NCBI GenBank assembly: GCA_945893395.1 | Contig: CAMDEC010000009.1 | Coordinates: forward strand, 1-35,285 | DNA from: Bifidobacterium breve | GTDB lineage: Bacteria > Actinomycetota > Acidimicrobiia > Acidimicrobiales > Ilumatobacteraceae | Direction: 5' to 3' | DNA: 35,285 nucleotides | Shown: positions 19,101 through 29,393 of the stretch, piece after piece | How positions within the stretch are numbered: position 1 is the first letter of the stretch | Layout of the letters: every line of letters starts with the position of its first letter | Notes under the pieces: model-generated | Seen by the model: only the letters and a program-made list of their open reading frames with translations | Databases searched by the model: none | Told to the model about the DNA's origin: nothing | Position numbers and translations under genes: made by a program

Positions 19101-19594
19101 GTCAACTCGTCACCGAGGCAGTCGCCGAGATGAAGGGCGAAGCGCCACAAGTGGTCGTCGAACTCAAAATTGATGTGCCAATCACTGCATTTTTACCGAA
19201 CGATTATGTCACCAAAGCAGAACTTCGACTTGACGCATATCGTCGACTCATCGCTGTCAAGTCGCACGCCGATGTCGAGGACATTCGCAACGAATGGCAG
19301 GACAGATATGGCGAACTACCTCAACAGGCAAAAGCGCTGCTCGTAGTTGGCGAGTTGCGCGCCGAATGCCACCGAATTGGATTGCGCGAGATCGTCGTCG
19401 CCGACAATCGCGCTCGCCTCGCACCAATAACGCTGAGAGCCAGCGAGGCGATGCGCCTTGCGCGGTTGTCGCCGACCGCGACATATCGCGAGCAAACCGG
19501 CGAGCTCAACATCGCAATTCCGCGTGGCCAAGACACCGCAACATATTTAGTTGGGTTCATGCAAGAACTTATAGAACCGCAAGAACTAGTGTGA
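16187..19594 (+). CDS. mfd: Transcription-repair coupling factor
   Basis: 1135 aa; CarD/RID-like region ([20 protein letters not shown]), [60 protein letters not shown]. Confidence 0.98.
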   Translation: [1135 protein letters not shown]

Positions 19595-20508
19595 TGCCGA
19601 TGAAAAGCAGGCAGAATCTTGTGACCAGTGCGATGCTCTTGGCGACGCTGACGCTTTTCGCGTCGGCATGTGGTGCGACTTCCAACGCTGCAGCCGAAAT
19701 CAACGGTAGAAAAATCTCGCGATCGGAGCTTGAACTGACAGTCACCGAACTCAGCGAAGTAGGTCAAGCACCAATAGTTGACGGAGAAGTTGCCGGCGAA
19801 ACCGTGCGCAGTATTCTCTCGGCGTTGGTTCAGGGTGCAGCCACCGACCAGTTACTCAAAGAATACGGTCAAGAAATTACATCTGCTGATCGCGACATAG
19901 TCGAAGCCCAGATTTCTCAAAATACCGACACTTCGACATACACGCAGCACCTAAAAGATTTGATCATCGATTTGAATGCAGGCTCACTCGCACTCGGGCG
20001 AATCATAGCGCCCGATGCCAAGAAGGCCGCCGAAATGTATGACAAGGCGCCTGCGTCGCTGGGTGTTTTGTGCGTTCGCCATCTCGTTGTCGAAACTGAA
20101 GCAACTGCCAACGAAGCGCTTGCAAAGTTTGCCGATGGCACAGAATTTGCGGTACTTGCGGGTGAGTTTTCAATCGAGCCGAACGCCAAAGAATCTGGTG
20201 GTGCACTCGGTGGCGCCGATAATGCATGCATCACCTTGACCGAATACCAAAGCGGTTTTGATGCTGATTTTACGGCTGGCGTATTGTTGGCAAAACCCGG
20301 CGTTGCATACGGACCAGTCAAATCGAGTTTCGGCTATCACGTAATCTACGTGCGACCGTTTGTTGAGGTCGCCGAAGATATCTCGAAACTCTTGGCGACA
20401 AGTGCGGGCGCCAATTTGCTGAACGGCTACGTTGCCACATCAAAAATTAAAGTTGACTCGATGTATGGCGTTTGGAACGCTGCCCGCGGTGGCATCGTCA
20501 CAAGCTAA
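19594..20508 (+). CDS. Parvulin-type peptidyl-prolyl isomerase lipoprotein (SurA/PrsA-like)
   Basis: Signal and lipobox (LFASAC); SurA-N-like segment; parvulin motifs RHLVVETEATANEAL...FAVLAGEFSIEPNAKESGGALG...VKSSFGYHVIYV. Start trimmed from 19294 to the ATG overlapping the mfd stop. Confidence 0.85.
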   Translation: MPMKSRQNLVTSAMLLATLTLFASACGATSNAAAEINGRKISRSELELTVTELSEVGQAPIVDGEVAGETVRSILSALVQGAATDQLLKEYGQEITSADRDIVEAQISQNTDTSTYTQHLKDLIIDLNAGSLALGRIIAPDAKKAAEMYDKAPASLGVLCVRHLVVETEATANEALAKFADGTEFAVLAGEFSIEPNAKESGGALGGADNACITLTEYQSGFDADFTAGVLLAKPGVAYGPVKSSFGYHVIYVRPFVEVAEDISKLLATSAGANLLNGYVATSKIKVDSMYGVWNAARGGIVTS

Positions 20509-20529
20509 GCGAGACAACTGGTTTCGCCC

Positions 20530-21978
20530 ATGACGGCGCTAATCACAGTCGTTGGTTTAGGGCCGGGCTCGCCTGATGCAATAAACCAACAAACTTTGCG
20601 GGCGATCAACGATGCGACGCATCGTTATATTCGCACGATGCGCCATCCAAGCGCTCATCTTGTTGCAGACGCCGTGAGTTTCGACGACGAATACGAAAAG
20701 CACGAAAAGTTCGAAGATGTGTATCGGGCAATCGCTGGTCGATTGATAATCGAGGCACAAAAACATGGGGATATTTTGTATGCCGTGCCTGGCTCGCCTC
20801 TTGTGCTCGAACACACGGTGCAACTTTTGCTGCAAGACAAATCTGTCACCACGACACTGATTCCGGCGATGAGTTTTCTTGACGTTGCTTGGAGTGCGCT
20901 GCAGATCGACCCAGTCGATGCCGGTGTGCGACTAATTGACGGTCATCGTTTTGCTGAACTCGCAGCCGGCGAGACCGGTCCGCTACTCGTGGCTCAGTGT
21001 CACGCCAATTGGGTGATGTCGAACATCAAGTTGGCTCACGAATCGGCAAGCGGCGACGAACCTGTCGTGATTTTGCATCACCTCGGTCTTGCTGACCAGA
21101 AAACTATTCATACAACTTGGCAGAACATTGACCGCGAAATCGAACCTGATCATCTGACTTCGATTTATATTCCAAAACTTTCAGAGCCAATCGCCGGAGA
21201 ACTCACCAAGTTGCACAACCTCGCCCGCACTCTGCGCGAACAATGCCCGTGGGACGAAAAGCAAACCCACGATTCGCTAATCCGATATCTGATTGAAGAG
21301 ACTTACGAAGTTGTCGACGCGATCAATGCGCTCGACCCAACAGACGAGTCGACAGATGAAAAATTTATCGAAGAACTCGGCGACTTGCTGTACCAAGTCG
21401 AATTTCACGCAACGATCGCCGAACAACAAGGTCGCTTCAGCATCGCCGATGTAGCCCGCTCAATTCACGACAAACTGGTTCGTCGTCACCCGCATGTGTT
21501 TGGCGATGTGAACGCCGACTCAGCCGAAGAAGTTGTCTCAAATTGGGATGCAATCAAGCAACAGGAACGCGGCGGCGTGACTGACAAATCAGTTTTTGAT
21601 GGTGTCGCAACTTCCGCACCTTCGCTGATGTATTCAACCAAAGTACAAAAGCGTGCGGCAGAGTTTGGTTTTGACTGGCCCGACAGTAAAGGTGCTTCGG
21701 CCAAGATCACCGAAGAACTCGCCGAATTGAGCAACGCAATAAAACAAGACAGCAAATCCAAAGAAGTCGCCCTCGAACTCGGCGACGTGTTGTTTAGTGT
21801 CGTCAACTTGTCGCGCCATCTCGGCGTTGACGCCGAAACTGCCCTGCGCTCGGCCGCCGACAAATTTCGCCACCGATTTGAATCTGTGGTTGCACTTGCC
21901 GAACAACGCAACTTGAAACTTAAAGATTGCTCGCTCGCCCAACTTGACGAACTATGGGAAGACGTCAAACGGCACTAA
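20530..21978 (+). CDS. mazG: Tetrapyrrole methylase-MazG nucleotide pyrophosphohydrolase fusion (YabN-like)
   Basis: N-terminal VVGLGPGSPDAINQQTL methylase-type start; C-terminal CPWDEKQTHDSLIRYLIEETYEVVDAI and a second MazG unit. Confidence 0.92.
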   Translation: MTALITVVGLGPGSPDAINQQTLRAINDATHRYIRTMRHPSAHLVADAVSFDDEYEKHEKFEDVYRAIAGRLIIEAQKHGDILYAVPGSPLVLEHTVQLLLQDKSVTTTLIPAMSFLDVAWSALQIDPVDAGVRLIDGHRFAELAAGETGPLLVAQCHANWVMSNIKLAHESASGDEPVVILHHLGLADQKTIHTTWQNIDREIEPDHLTSIYIPKLSEPIAGELTKLHNLARTLREQCPWDEKQTHDSLIRYLIEETYEVVDAINALDPTDESTDEKFIEELGDLLYQVEFHATIAEQQGRFSIADVARSIHDKLVRRHPHVFGDVNADSAEEVVSNWDAIKQQERGGVTDKSVFDGVATSAPSLMYSTKVQKRAAEFGFDWPDSKGASAKITEELAELSNAIKQDSKSKEVALELGDVLFSVVNLSRHLGVDAETALRSAADKFRHRFESVVALAEQRNLKLKDCSLAQLDELWEDVKRH

Positions 21979-22013
21979 TTAAAATAGATGGTCGCTTGAC
22001 GACACTAAGGTAG

Positions 22014-23297
<1,284 letters not shown>

Positions 23298-23333
23298 CGC
23301 ACTTCGCAAGCTTGCGTAGGCCAGAATAGAGAG

Positions 23334-23765
23334 ATGAGTACGACCACTGAAACGCGCTTTGCTGGCGGCCGTCGAAGCAGGTTTGCAATCATGCCAGTCG
23401 GGGCGTTGTTCATCGGCGCCGTCTCACTCGCCTTGTTTGTCATACCGACGCGCACATGGACAAGTCAACGCTCGGCCGTTGCAGAAAAAAATGAGCAGTT
23501 CGCCGCATTTGAAGACATCAACGATTCGCTACAAGACGAAGTCGATGTTTTGAAAACTCCACAAGGAATGCAAGAAGCAATCAGATCGCAATTGGGTTAT
23601 TTGTTGCCGAGCGAAAAGCGTGTGCCGATGCTCGAAATGCCCCGTGCGACAGCCGATCTGCCAGATCAATGGCCGTACACGGTTGTAACGAATATTTTGC
23701 AGGTGCGCTCGGCGCAAGCGATTCTCAACAGCGACATTGAAATTTTGGATCCGCTTCAGCCGTAA
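23334..23765 (+). CDS. FtsB/DivIC-like septum formation initiator protein
   Basis: 143 aa; single TM, predicted coiled-coil (SAVAEKNEQFAAFEDINDSLQDEVDVLKTP...IRSQLGYLLPSEK); position after eno. Confidence 0.78.
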   Translation: MSTTTETRFAGGRRSRFAIMPVGALFIGAVSLALFVIPTRTWTSQRSAVAEKNEQFAAFEDINDSLQDEVDVLKTPQGMQEAIRSQLGYLLPSEKRVPMLEMPRATADLPDQWPYTVVTNILQVRSAQAILNSDIEILDPLQP

Positions 23766-23814
23766 CTGCTGACATGATATAGATTCAGTCTGTCGAATTA
23801 GTTGAGAGGAAACT

Positions 23815-26103
23815 GTGGCTGGAAGTGTTCTTGGTAATCGAGTCTTGCGCAAAGAAGACCCTAAATTTTTGACGTCTGGTGGCAAATACATCGAAGACCT
23901 GAACGATGAGCCACTTTTTGCTGGCGCTCTGCATGTGACATATGTGCGCTCGACCGTGGCTCATGCAAAAATCACAAAAATAGATTTATCGGAGTGTAAA
24001 ACGGCGCCTGGTGTCGTCGCTGTTTTCACCGCACAAGATCTTGGACTTGATGAAGAACCATCAAATTTTAATGCTGCGGCCAAGCGTGCACATTTGGCGA
24101 TCGGCAAAGTGCGCTGGGTTGGCGAACTCGTCGCCGCAGTCGTCACCGAGCGTGCCGATCAAGGCGAAGATGCGATTGAACGAGCCGTGATTGAATACGA
24201 AACCCTCGAGCCATTAATTGACCTCGAACAAGCGATGAACAGCAAGACGCTTATTTACGAAGAGTGCGGTAGCAACATCGTCATGGGCACGGTCGAAATG
24301 GGCATGCCCGACAACACAGGCGACGAGTTGTTTAAAGGTTGCGAAGTTGTCGTCAAAGGTCGATTCATGAATCAACGCGTGGCGCCATGCCCGCTCGAAG
24401 CACGCGGTTCGGCTGCATCATGGATCGACGGCAGATTGCACCAATGGATCTCGACTCAGCATGCGCAGGGCGTGCGCGGTGAGGTTGCCAAAGCCAACAA
24501 GATTGACGCAGAAAAGATTCGCATCATTACCCCAGATGTGGGTGGCGGCTTTGGTGCAAAGATCAATGGATATTCAGAAGAACTTCTGCTCGGCAATATT
24601 TCAAAGCATCTTGGCAAGCCAGTGCGATGGCGCGAAACGCGCAGCGAGTCAATGATCAGTTTGGGTCACGGGCGAGCCCAACTGCAATACGTCACGATCG
24701 GCGGCACTAAAGCGGGCCGTGTGACCGCATATCAGTTGAACGCAATTCAAGATTCGGGCGGCTGGGTTGATCTTGGCACTGTGCTCGCCCCGTTTATGAC
24801 TCGCCCAATGTCGCAGGGTGTTTATGACATCGAAAAAATGGAGTGCCGCACCACTTCAGTAGTCACCAATACGACGCCGATTGTCGCCTATCGCGGCGCG
24901 GGTCGTCCAGAAGCCACCGCTGCTATTGAACGCGCGATGGATCTGTTTGCCACCGAAATCGGCAAAGATCCAGCCGAAGTTCGCCGGATGAACCTGATTC
25001 CAAAATTCATGCAGACATATAAAACGAAAATTGGTCATACATATGATGTTGGCGACTACGGTGCTGCGCTCGACAAGGTAATGGCTGTAGCAAAATATTC
25101 TGAAGCACGCGCCGAGCAAGCCGCGCGTCGCAAACGCGGCGACAAAGTGCAACTTGGCATTGGTGTAAGCGTCTATGTCGAAGTCACTGGCGGCGTTGAC
25201 CCGATGCAAGAGCACGCAAAAATAAATATTTTGCCCAATGGTCGAGCAGTCGTGTACACAGGCACCTCACCACACGGTCAAGGACATGTAACTTCATGGG
25301 CGATGATCGCCAGCAGTGAAACTGGCATCGACATCGAAGATATCGATGTCGTCTGGGGCGATACAGATCTGGTGCCGAGTGGCGGTGGCACGATGGGTTC
25401 ACGCTCTTTGCAACAAGGTGGTGCCGCCGTGCAAAAAGTTTCGATTGAACTCGTCGACCAAGCACGCAAACTCGCCGCACAGTTGCTCGAAGCCAACGAA
25501 AACGACATCGTGCTCGACAAAACGACAGGCGCTTTTTATGTTGCGGGTACACCTTCAATTTCTAAATCTTGGTCTGATGTCGCAAAAACCGCCGACGTCA
25601 AGACTGGCTTAACTCACGAGGGCACGTTCGTCGCAAGTTCGGCGACGTTTCCGTTTGGTGCACACATCGCGATCGTTGAAGTCGACACCGAAACGGGTCA
25701 AGTGAAACACCGCCGACATATCGCGTGTGATGATGCCGGCAAAGTTGTTAATCCGTTGATACTTGACGGACAGATTCATGGCGGCATCGCCCAAGGCACG
25801 GCACAAGCGCTGCTCGAGGAGTTTCGCTACGACAACGACGGCAACCCATTGACAACTAATTTCACTGAATACACTTTTATTTCGGCGGTCGAATTGCCGA
25901 GCATCGAAGTTATACACATGGAGACGCCGACATTTGTCAACCCGCTTGGCGCAAAAGGCATCGGCGAATCAGGCACGATCGGCTCAACGCCGGCTGTGCA
26001 ATCAGCAGTGATTGATGCTGTGATGCACCTAGGTGTGCGTCACATCGACATGCCAACAACGCCAGAACGAGTTTGGTCGGCCATCAAAGCAGTCTCTGCT
26101 TAA
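23815..26103 (+). CDS. Molybdenum hydroxylase large subunit, CoxL-like (form II), orphan copy (GTG start)
   Basis: 762 aa; GGGFGAK, AYRGAGRPEATAAIERAMD, GTSPHGQGHVTSWAMIAS, GAKGIGESGTIG. Confidence 0.93.
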   Translation: MAGSVLGNRVLRKEDPKFLTSGGKYIEDLNDEPLFAGALHVTYVRSTVAHAKITKIDLSECKTAPGVVAVFTAQDLGLDEEPSNFNAAAKRAHLAIGKVRWVGELVAAVVTERADQGEDAIERAVIEYETLEPLIDLEQAMNSKTLIYEECGSNIVMGTVEMGMPDNTGDELFKGCEVVVKGRFMNQRVAPCPLEARGSAASWIDGRLHQWISTQHAQGVRGEVAKANKIDAEKIRIITPDVGGGFGAKINGYSEELLLGNISKHLGKPVRWRETRSESMISLGHGRAQLQYVTIGGTKAGRVTAYQLNAIQDSGGWVDLGTVLAPFMTRPMSQGVYDIEKMECRTTSVVTNTTPIVAYRGAGRPEATAAIERAMDLFATEIGKDPAEVRRMNLIPKFMQTYKTKIGHTYDVGDYGAALDKVMAVAKYSEARAEQAARRKRGDKVQLGIGVSVYVEVTGGVDPMQEHAKINILPNGRAVVYTGTSPHGQGHVTSWAMIASSETGIDIEDIDVVWGDTDLVPSGGGTMGSRSLQQGGAAVQKVSIELVDQARKLAAQLLEANENDIVLDKTTGAFYVAGTPSISKSWSDVAKTADVKTGLTHEGTFVASSATFPFGAHIAIVEVDTETGQVKHRRHIACDDAGKVVNPLILDGQIHGGIAQGTAQALLEEFRYDNDGNPLTTNFTEYTFISAVELPSIEVIHMETPTFVNPLGAKGIGESGTIGSTPAVQSAVIDAVMHLGVRHIDMPTTPERVWSAIKAVSA

Positions 26104-26136
26104 TTTTTTCGCACCGTAACTTAGTAATCTGTTGCA

Positions 26137-27144
26137 GTGAGCAACTCGCCGATTATCGCCGAAAACTTGGTGCGCCACTTCGGTGATGTACAAGCAGTCA
26201 AGGGCATCAACCTTGACATCAAAGCGGGCGAAGTTTTCGGTTTTCTTGGCCCAAATGGCGCGGGCAAAAGCACCGCCGTTCGCATGCTCACGACCCTGTT
26301 GCGACCGACATCAGGCACGGCGCGCGTTGCCGGCTATGACGTCGTCACCCAAGCCGACCAAGTTCGTCGCAACATCGGCGTTGCGCTGCAAGACGCGGCG
26401 ATTGATCCTCTAATGACGGGCACAGAACTTCTCGCATTGCAAGCCGTGCTCTATGGCATTCCCGCGGCGGCAGTTAAAAAAAGATCTGACGAGTTACTCG
26501 AGCGAGTTGGTCTAACTGCTGCTGCTTCGCGTCGCGTATCGACATATTCGGGCGGCATGCGTCGCCGTCTCGACTTGGCTCTCTCATTAATTCATCAGCC
26601 GACAGTTTTATTTTTGGATGAACCAACGACTGGTTTAGACCCGATGAGCCGACTCACACTCTGGGAAGAAGTGCGTCGCCTAAATCGTGAAGGCACGACC
26701 GTGATGTTGACGACACAATATCTTGAAGAAGTAGATCAACTCGCCGATCGAATAGCGATCATTGATCACGGGAAAATTGTGCGCGAAGGCAAACCTGCCG
26801 AATTGAAAGCCAGCGTCGGTGCACCAACTCTGATTATCAACACGGGCATCGACCAAACTGAAAAAGCCAAAGCGGTGCTCAGCACTTTTGGCGACTTGCG
26901 ACCTGGCGCCGAAGGTGCGCTCGGTGTCGGTCTGCGCGGCGGCGCATCACAAGTAACAGAAGTCGTGCGCAAACTTGACGAAGCCGGCGTGCATGTGCAA
27001 CATCTTGAAATCAACGAGCCAAGTCTTGACGATGTTTTCGCCGAAGCAACTGGTTATCGGCTTGAAGGTGCCGACAACGCACCACCTGCTGGCGACAACG
27101 GCGACGATGAACCTAAAAAGAAAAAACGGCGGGGGCGAAAGTGA
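26137..27144 (+). CDS. ABC transporter ATP-binding protein (DrrA/daunorubicin-resistance type; GTG start)
   Basis: [49 protein letters not shown]; basic tail PKKKKRRGRK. Confidence 0.95.
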   Translation: MSNSPIIAENLVRHFGDVQAVKGINLDIKAGEVFGFLGPNGAGKSTAVRMLTTLLRPTSGTARVAGYDVVTQADQVRRNIGVALQDAAIDPLMTGTELLALQAVLYGIPAAAVKKRSDELLERVGLTAAASRRVSTYSGGMRRRLDLALSLIHQPTVLFLDEPTTGLDPMSRLTLWEEVRRLNREGTTVMLTTQYLEEVDQLADRIAIIDHGKIVREGKPAELKASVGAPTLIINTGIDQTEKAKAVLSTFGDLRPGAEGALGVGLRGGASQVTEVVRKLDEAGVHVQHLEINEPSLDDVFAEATGYRLEGADNAPPAGDNGDDEPKKKKRRGRK

Positions 27145-27965
27145 CCAGTGCCGTCACAGTTATCAGCGACGTCTCGGTTCAACGCTCGACATCTGCCGCA
27201 TTTCGCCAGACTGTCGCGTTAGCAAAGCGCTCGACGCTCGAATTATTTCGTCAACCAGCACTTGTCGTGCCGAGCATTGTGTTTCCTTTGTTTTTCTCGT
27301 TTTTAGGCAACTCGTCGTTCGGCAAAACAACTTCGCTACCAGGGTTTCCAAAAGTCAACTCGTATCTGCAGTTTCAACTTGCGGGCACGATCACCCAAGG
27401 TGTTTTGTTTGGTTCGGTGACTGGCGCAGCCGCACTCGCAACCGACATTGAAAGTGGTTTCTTTGATCGCCTACTGGCGTCGCCAACTTCGCGGCTTTCA
27501 ATTTTGTTCGGCCGACTCGCAGGAAGCGTCTTATTTGGCGCACTTGAAACAGCGGTTTTTGTCTTGGTGCTGTTGCCGTTTGGCGCAGATGTCTCGGCTG
27601 GTGTGCCAGGCATCATCGCAATGATCATCAGTGGCGCGTTGATCGCGCTTGCCGTAGGTGCGCTTATGTCATCAGTTGCGCTGAAGACCGGTTCGCCAGA
27701 GGCCGTGCAGGGCACATTTCCGTTGTTATTTATCTTGTTATTTTTCTCGAGTGCGTTCTTTCCGCGCGAGACGATGAGTGGTGTCTATAAAACTGTTGCC
27801 GGCTTAAACCCGATTTCGCACTTGGTTGAAGGTCTTCGCGCTCTATCACTTGAGGGCTTCAGCATCTCGGCAACTGCACGAGCAATTCTGGTGCCGATGG
27901 CTATCGCAATTGTTGCTTTGTATATCGCCAGCAGACAACTTCGCGCCCGACTGCGAGCGAACTAG
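27141..27965 (+). CDS. ABC-2 type transporter permease
   Basis: 274 aa polytopic protein; GSVTGAAALATDIESGFFDRLLASPTSRLSILFGR; start overlaps the ATPase stop. Confidence 0.9.
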   Translation: MTSAVTVISDVSVQRSTSAAFRQTVALAKRSTLELFRQPALVVPSIVFPLFFSFLGNSSFGKTTSLPGFPKVNSYLQFQLAGTITQGVLFGSVTGAAALATDIESGFFDRLLASPTSRLSILFGRLAGSVLFGALETAVFVLVLLPFGADVSAGVPGIIAMIISGALIALAVGALMSSVALKTGSPEAVQGTFPLLFILLFFSSAFFPRETMSGVYKTVAGLNPISHLVEGLRALSLEGFSISATARAILVPMAIAIVALYIASRQLRARLRAN

Positions 27966-27967
27966 CG

Positions 27968-28801
27968 ATGAGCGCCAACACAAAAACAATTTCTTCAGTT
28001 TTGTCAACGCGCGATGTGCGCTCGACAACGATGCGCAGTTCGTGGCAACTCGTCAAGCGTGGCTTGATCAACACTCGGCGACTACCGTCGGCGTTTATTC
28101 CGACACTCGCCATGCCGATCTTCAACATGCTCTCTTTTTCTGGAACTTTTTTCGCCCTGACAAAACTGCCAGGCTTCCCCACAGATCGCTCAGTCAATTG
28201 GTTCATGCCTCTCGGTTTGGCGATGGGTGCAGCGTTCAGCGGTGTTGGTCTCGGGTTCTCGCTCATCCGCGATCTTGAAAACGGTTTCTACGATCGCTTG
28301 CGCATGTCGCCAACTTCGCGTTCGTCGCTAATTATCGGACCAATTCTCGCCACATGGATTCGTGTAACGCTGGTAACCCTGGTCGTATTTGGCGCCGGCA
28401 CAATTCTTGGCGCACGACCAACAGCAGGTGTGATGAGTTATGTCTGTTCATGGATTGCAGCAATTGGTATCTCTACGATTGGCGCCGGCTGGGGTCTGGG
28501 GCTCGCCTACCGATTTCAAGACATGCGTGGTGCGGCGATCATGCAGATGTCAATTTTCTTGACGATGTTCTTGTCGACTGCGCAGGTACCGCTAGATGTA
28601 ATGACCGGTTGGCTACACACTGTCGCGCGCATCAACCCGATCACAAATATTTTTCGCTTGTCGCGATCGGGCTGGGTCAATGCCAGCGACCCTGGATATA
28701 TCAGTTGGTCAAATAGTTACGGTGGGCTAATTGCGATAGTCGCACTAAGCGCCTTGACCCTAATTTTCGCCTTGCGTAGCCTGAAAAAGATGGATAGATA
28801 A
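27968..28801 (+). CDS. ABC-2 type transporter permease (second)
   Basis: 277 aa polytopic protein; GFSLIRDLENGFYDRLRMSPTSRSSLIIGPIL, paralogous to the preceding permease. Confidence 0.9.
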   Translation: MSANTKTISSVLSTRDVRSTTMRSSWQLVKRGLINTRRLPSAFIPTLAMPIFNMLSFSGTFFALTKLPGFPTDRSVNWFMPLGLAMGAAFSGVGLGFSLIRDLENGFYDRLRMSPTSRSSLIIGPILATWIRVTLVTLVVFGAGTILGARPTAGVMSYVCSWIAAIGISTIGAGWGLGLAYRFQDMRGAAIMQMSIFLTMFLSTAQVPLDVMTGWLHTVARINPITNIFRLSRSGWVNASDPGYISWSNSYGGLIAIVALSALTLIFALRSLKKMDR

Positions 28802-28811
28802 CCGCGCAACT

Positions 28812-28921
28812 AGCCCCGAGAGGGCAATTACTAGCCCAATTTGTGCGGTCGTGCCCTGCGGGGGCATGATTGCCTACACGGGTAAGTGTTCGGCAATGAC
28901 GCCGAACTGAAAATGGGGGCT
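28812..28921 (+). promoter_or_regulatory. Structured 5' leader of coxS, candidate cis-regulatory RNA
   Basis: 12-bp stem 28845-28856/28862-28873 (three G-U pairs, loop TGCGG); 7-bp stem GTTCGGC 28888-28894/GCCGAAC 28901-28907; possible closing helix AGCCCC 28812-28817/GGGGCT 28916-28921 covering a purine-rich SD-like site. Confidence 0.55.
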
Positions 28922-28925
28922 GAAG

Positions 28926-29384
28926 GTGAAAGTTTCAATCACGGTCAACGGCAAAACGCATGATGGCGATGTTGAGCCAAGAACTTTGCTGGTTCATTAC
29001 ATTCGCGAAACAGTCGGACTAACCGGCACGAATGTCGGTTGCGACACTTCGAGTTGCGGTGCGTGCACGATTCACATGAACGGTGAAGCGGTCAAGAGTT
29101 GCACCATCTTGGCAGTGCAAGCCGACGGCGCAAACCTCACGACAATCGAGGGCTTGGCAAAAGACGGAGTGATGCATCCGATGCAAACAGCGTTCATGGA
29201 GAACCACGGCCTGCAGTGCGGTTACTGCACACCAGGCATGGTGATGGCAGCGGTTGGTTTGCTAAATGAAAACCCAAAGCCAACAGAAGAAGAAGTTCGG
29301 CTAGGGCTCGAAGGCAACTTGTGTCGTTGCACTGGCTACCACAACATCGTCAAATCGGTGCTCGCTGCCGCGGGCGCAAAGTAA
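28926..29384 (+). CDS. coxS: Molybdenum hydroxylase small [2Fe-2S] subunit, CoxS-like (GTG start)
   Basis: 152 aa; [48 protein letters not shown]. Confidence 0.94.
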   Translation: MKVSITVNGKTHDGDVEPRTLLVHYIRETVGLTGTNVGCDTSSCGACTIHMNGEAVKSCTILAVQADGANLTTIEGLAKDGVMHPMQTAFMENHGLQCGYCTPGMVMAAVGLLNENPKPTEEEVRLGLEGNLCRCTGYHNIVKSVLAAAGAK

Positions 29385-29393
29385 AGGGGCATC

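Noticed and set aside
19294-19593. N-terminal extension of the parvulin ORF overlapping mfd
   Set aside because: Overlaps the mfd C-terminus out of frame; the signal/lipobox requires a start near 19594-19600.
23305-23316. Palindrome CGCAAGCTTGCG after eno
   Set aside because: Only 12 bp, no loop and no T-tract; insufficient for a terminator or operator call.
27115-27130. A-rich run AAAAAGAAAAAACGG as a programmed -1 frameshift site
   Set aside because: The A AAA AAC heptamer is not in the required reading phase, and the ORF ends normally a few codons later with a GTGA overlap.
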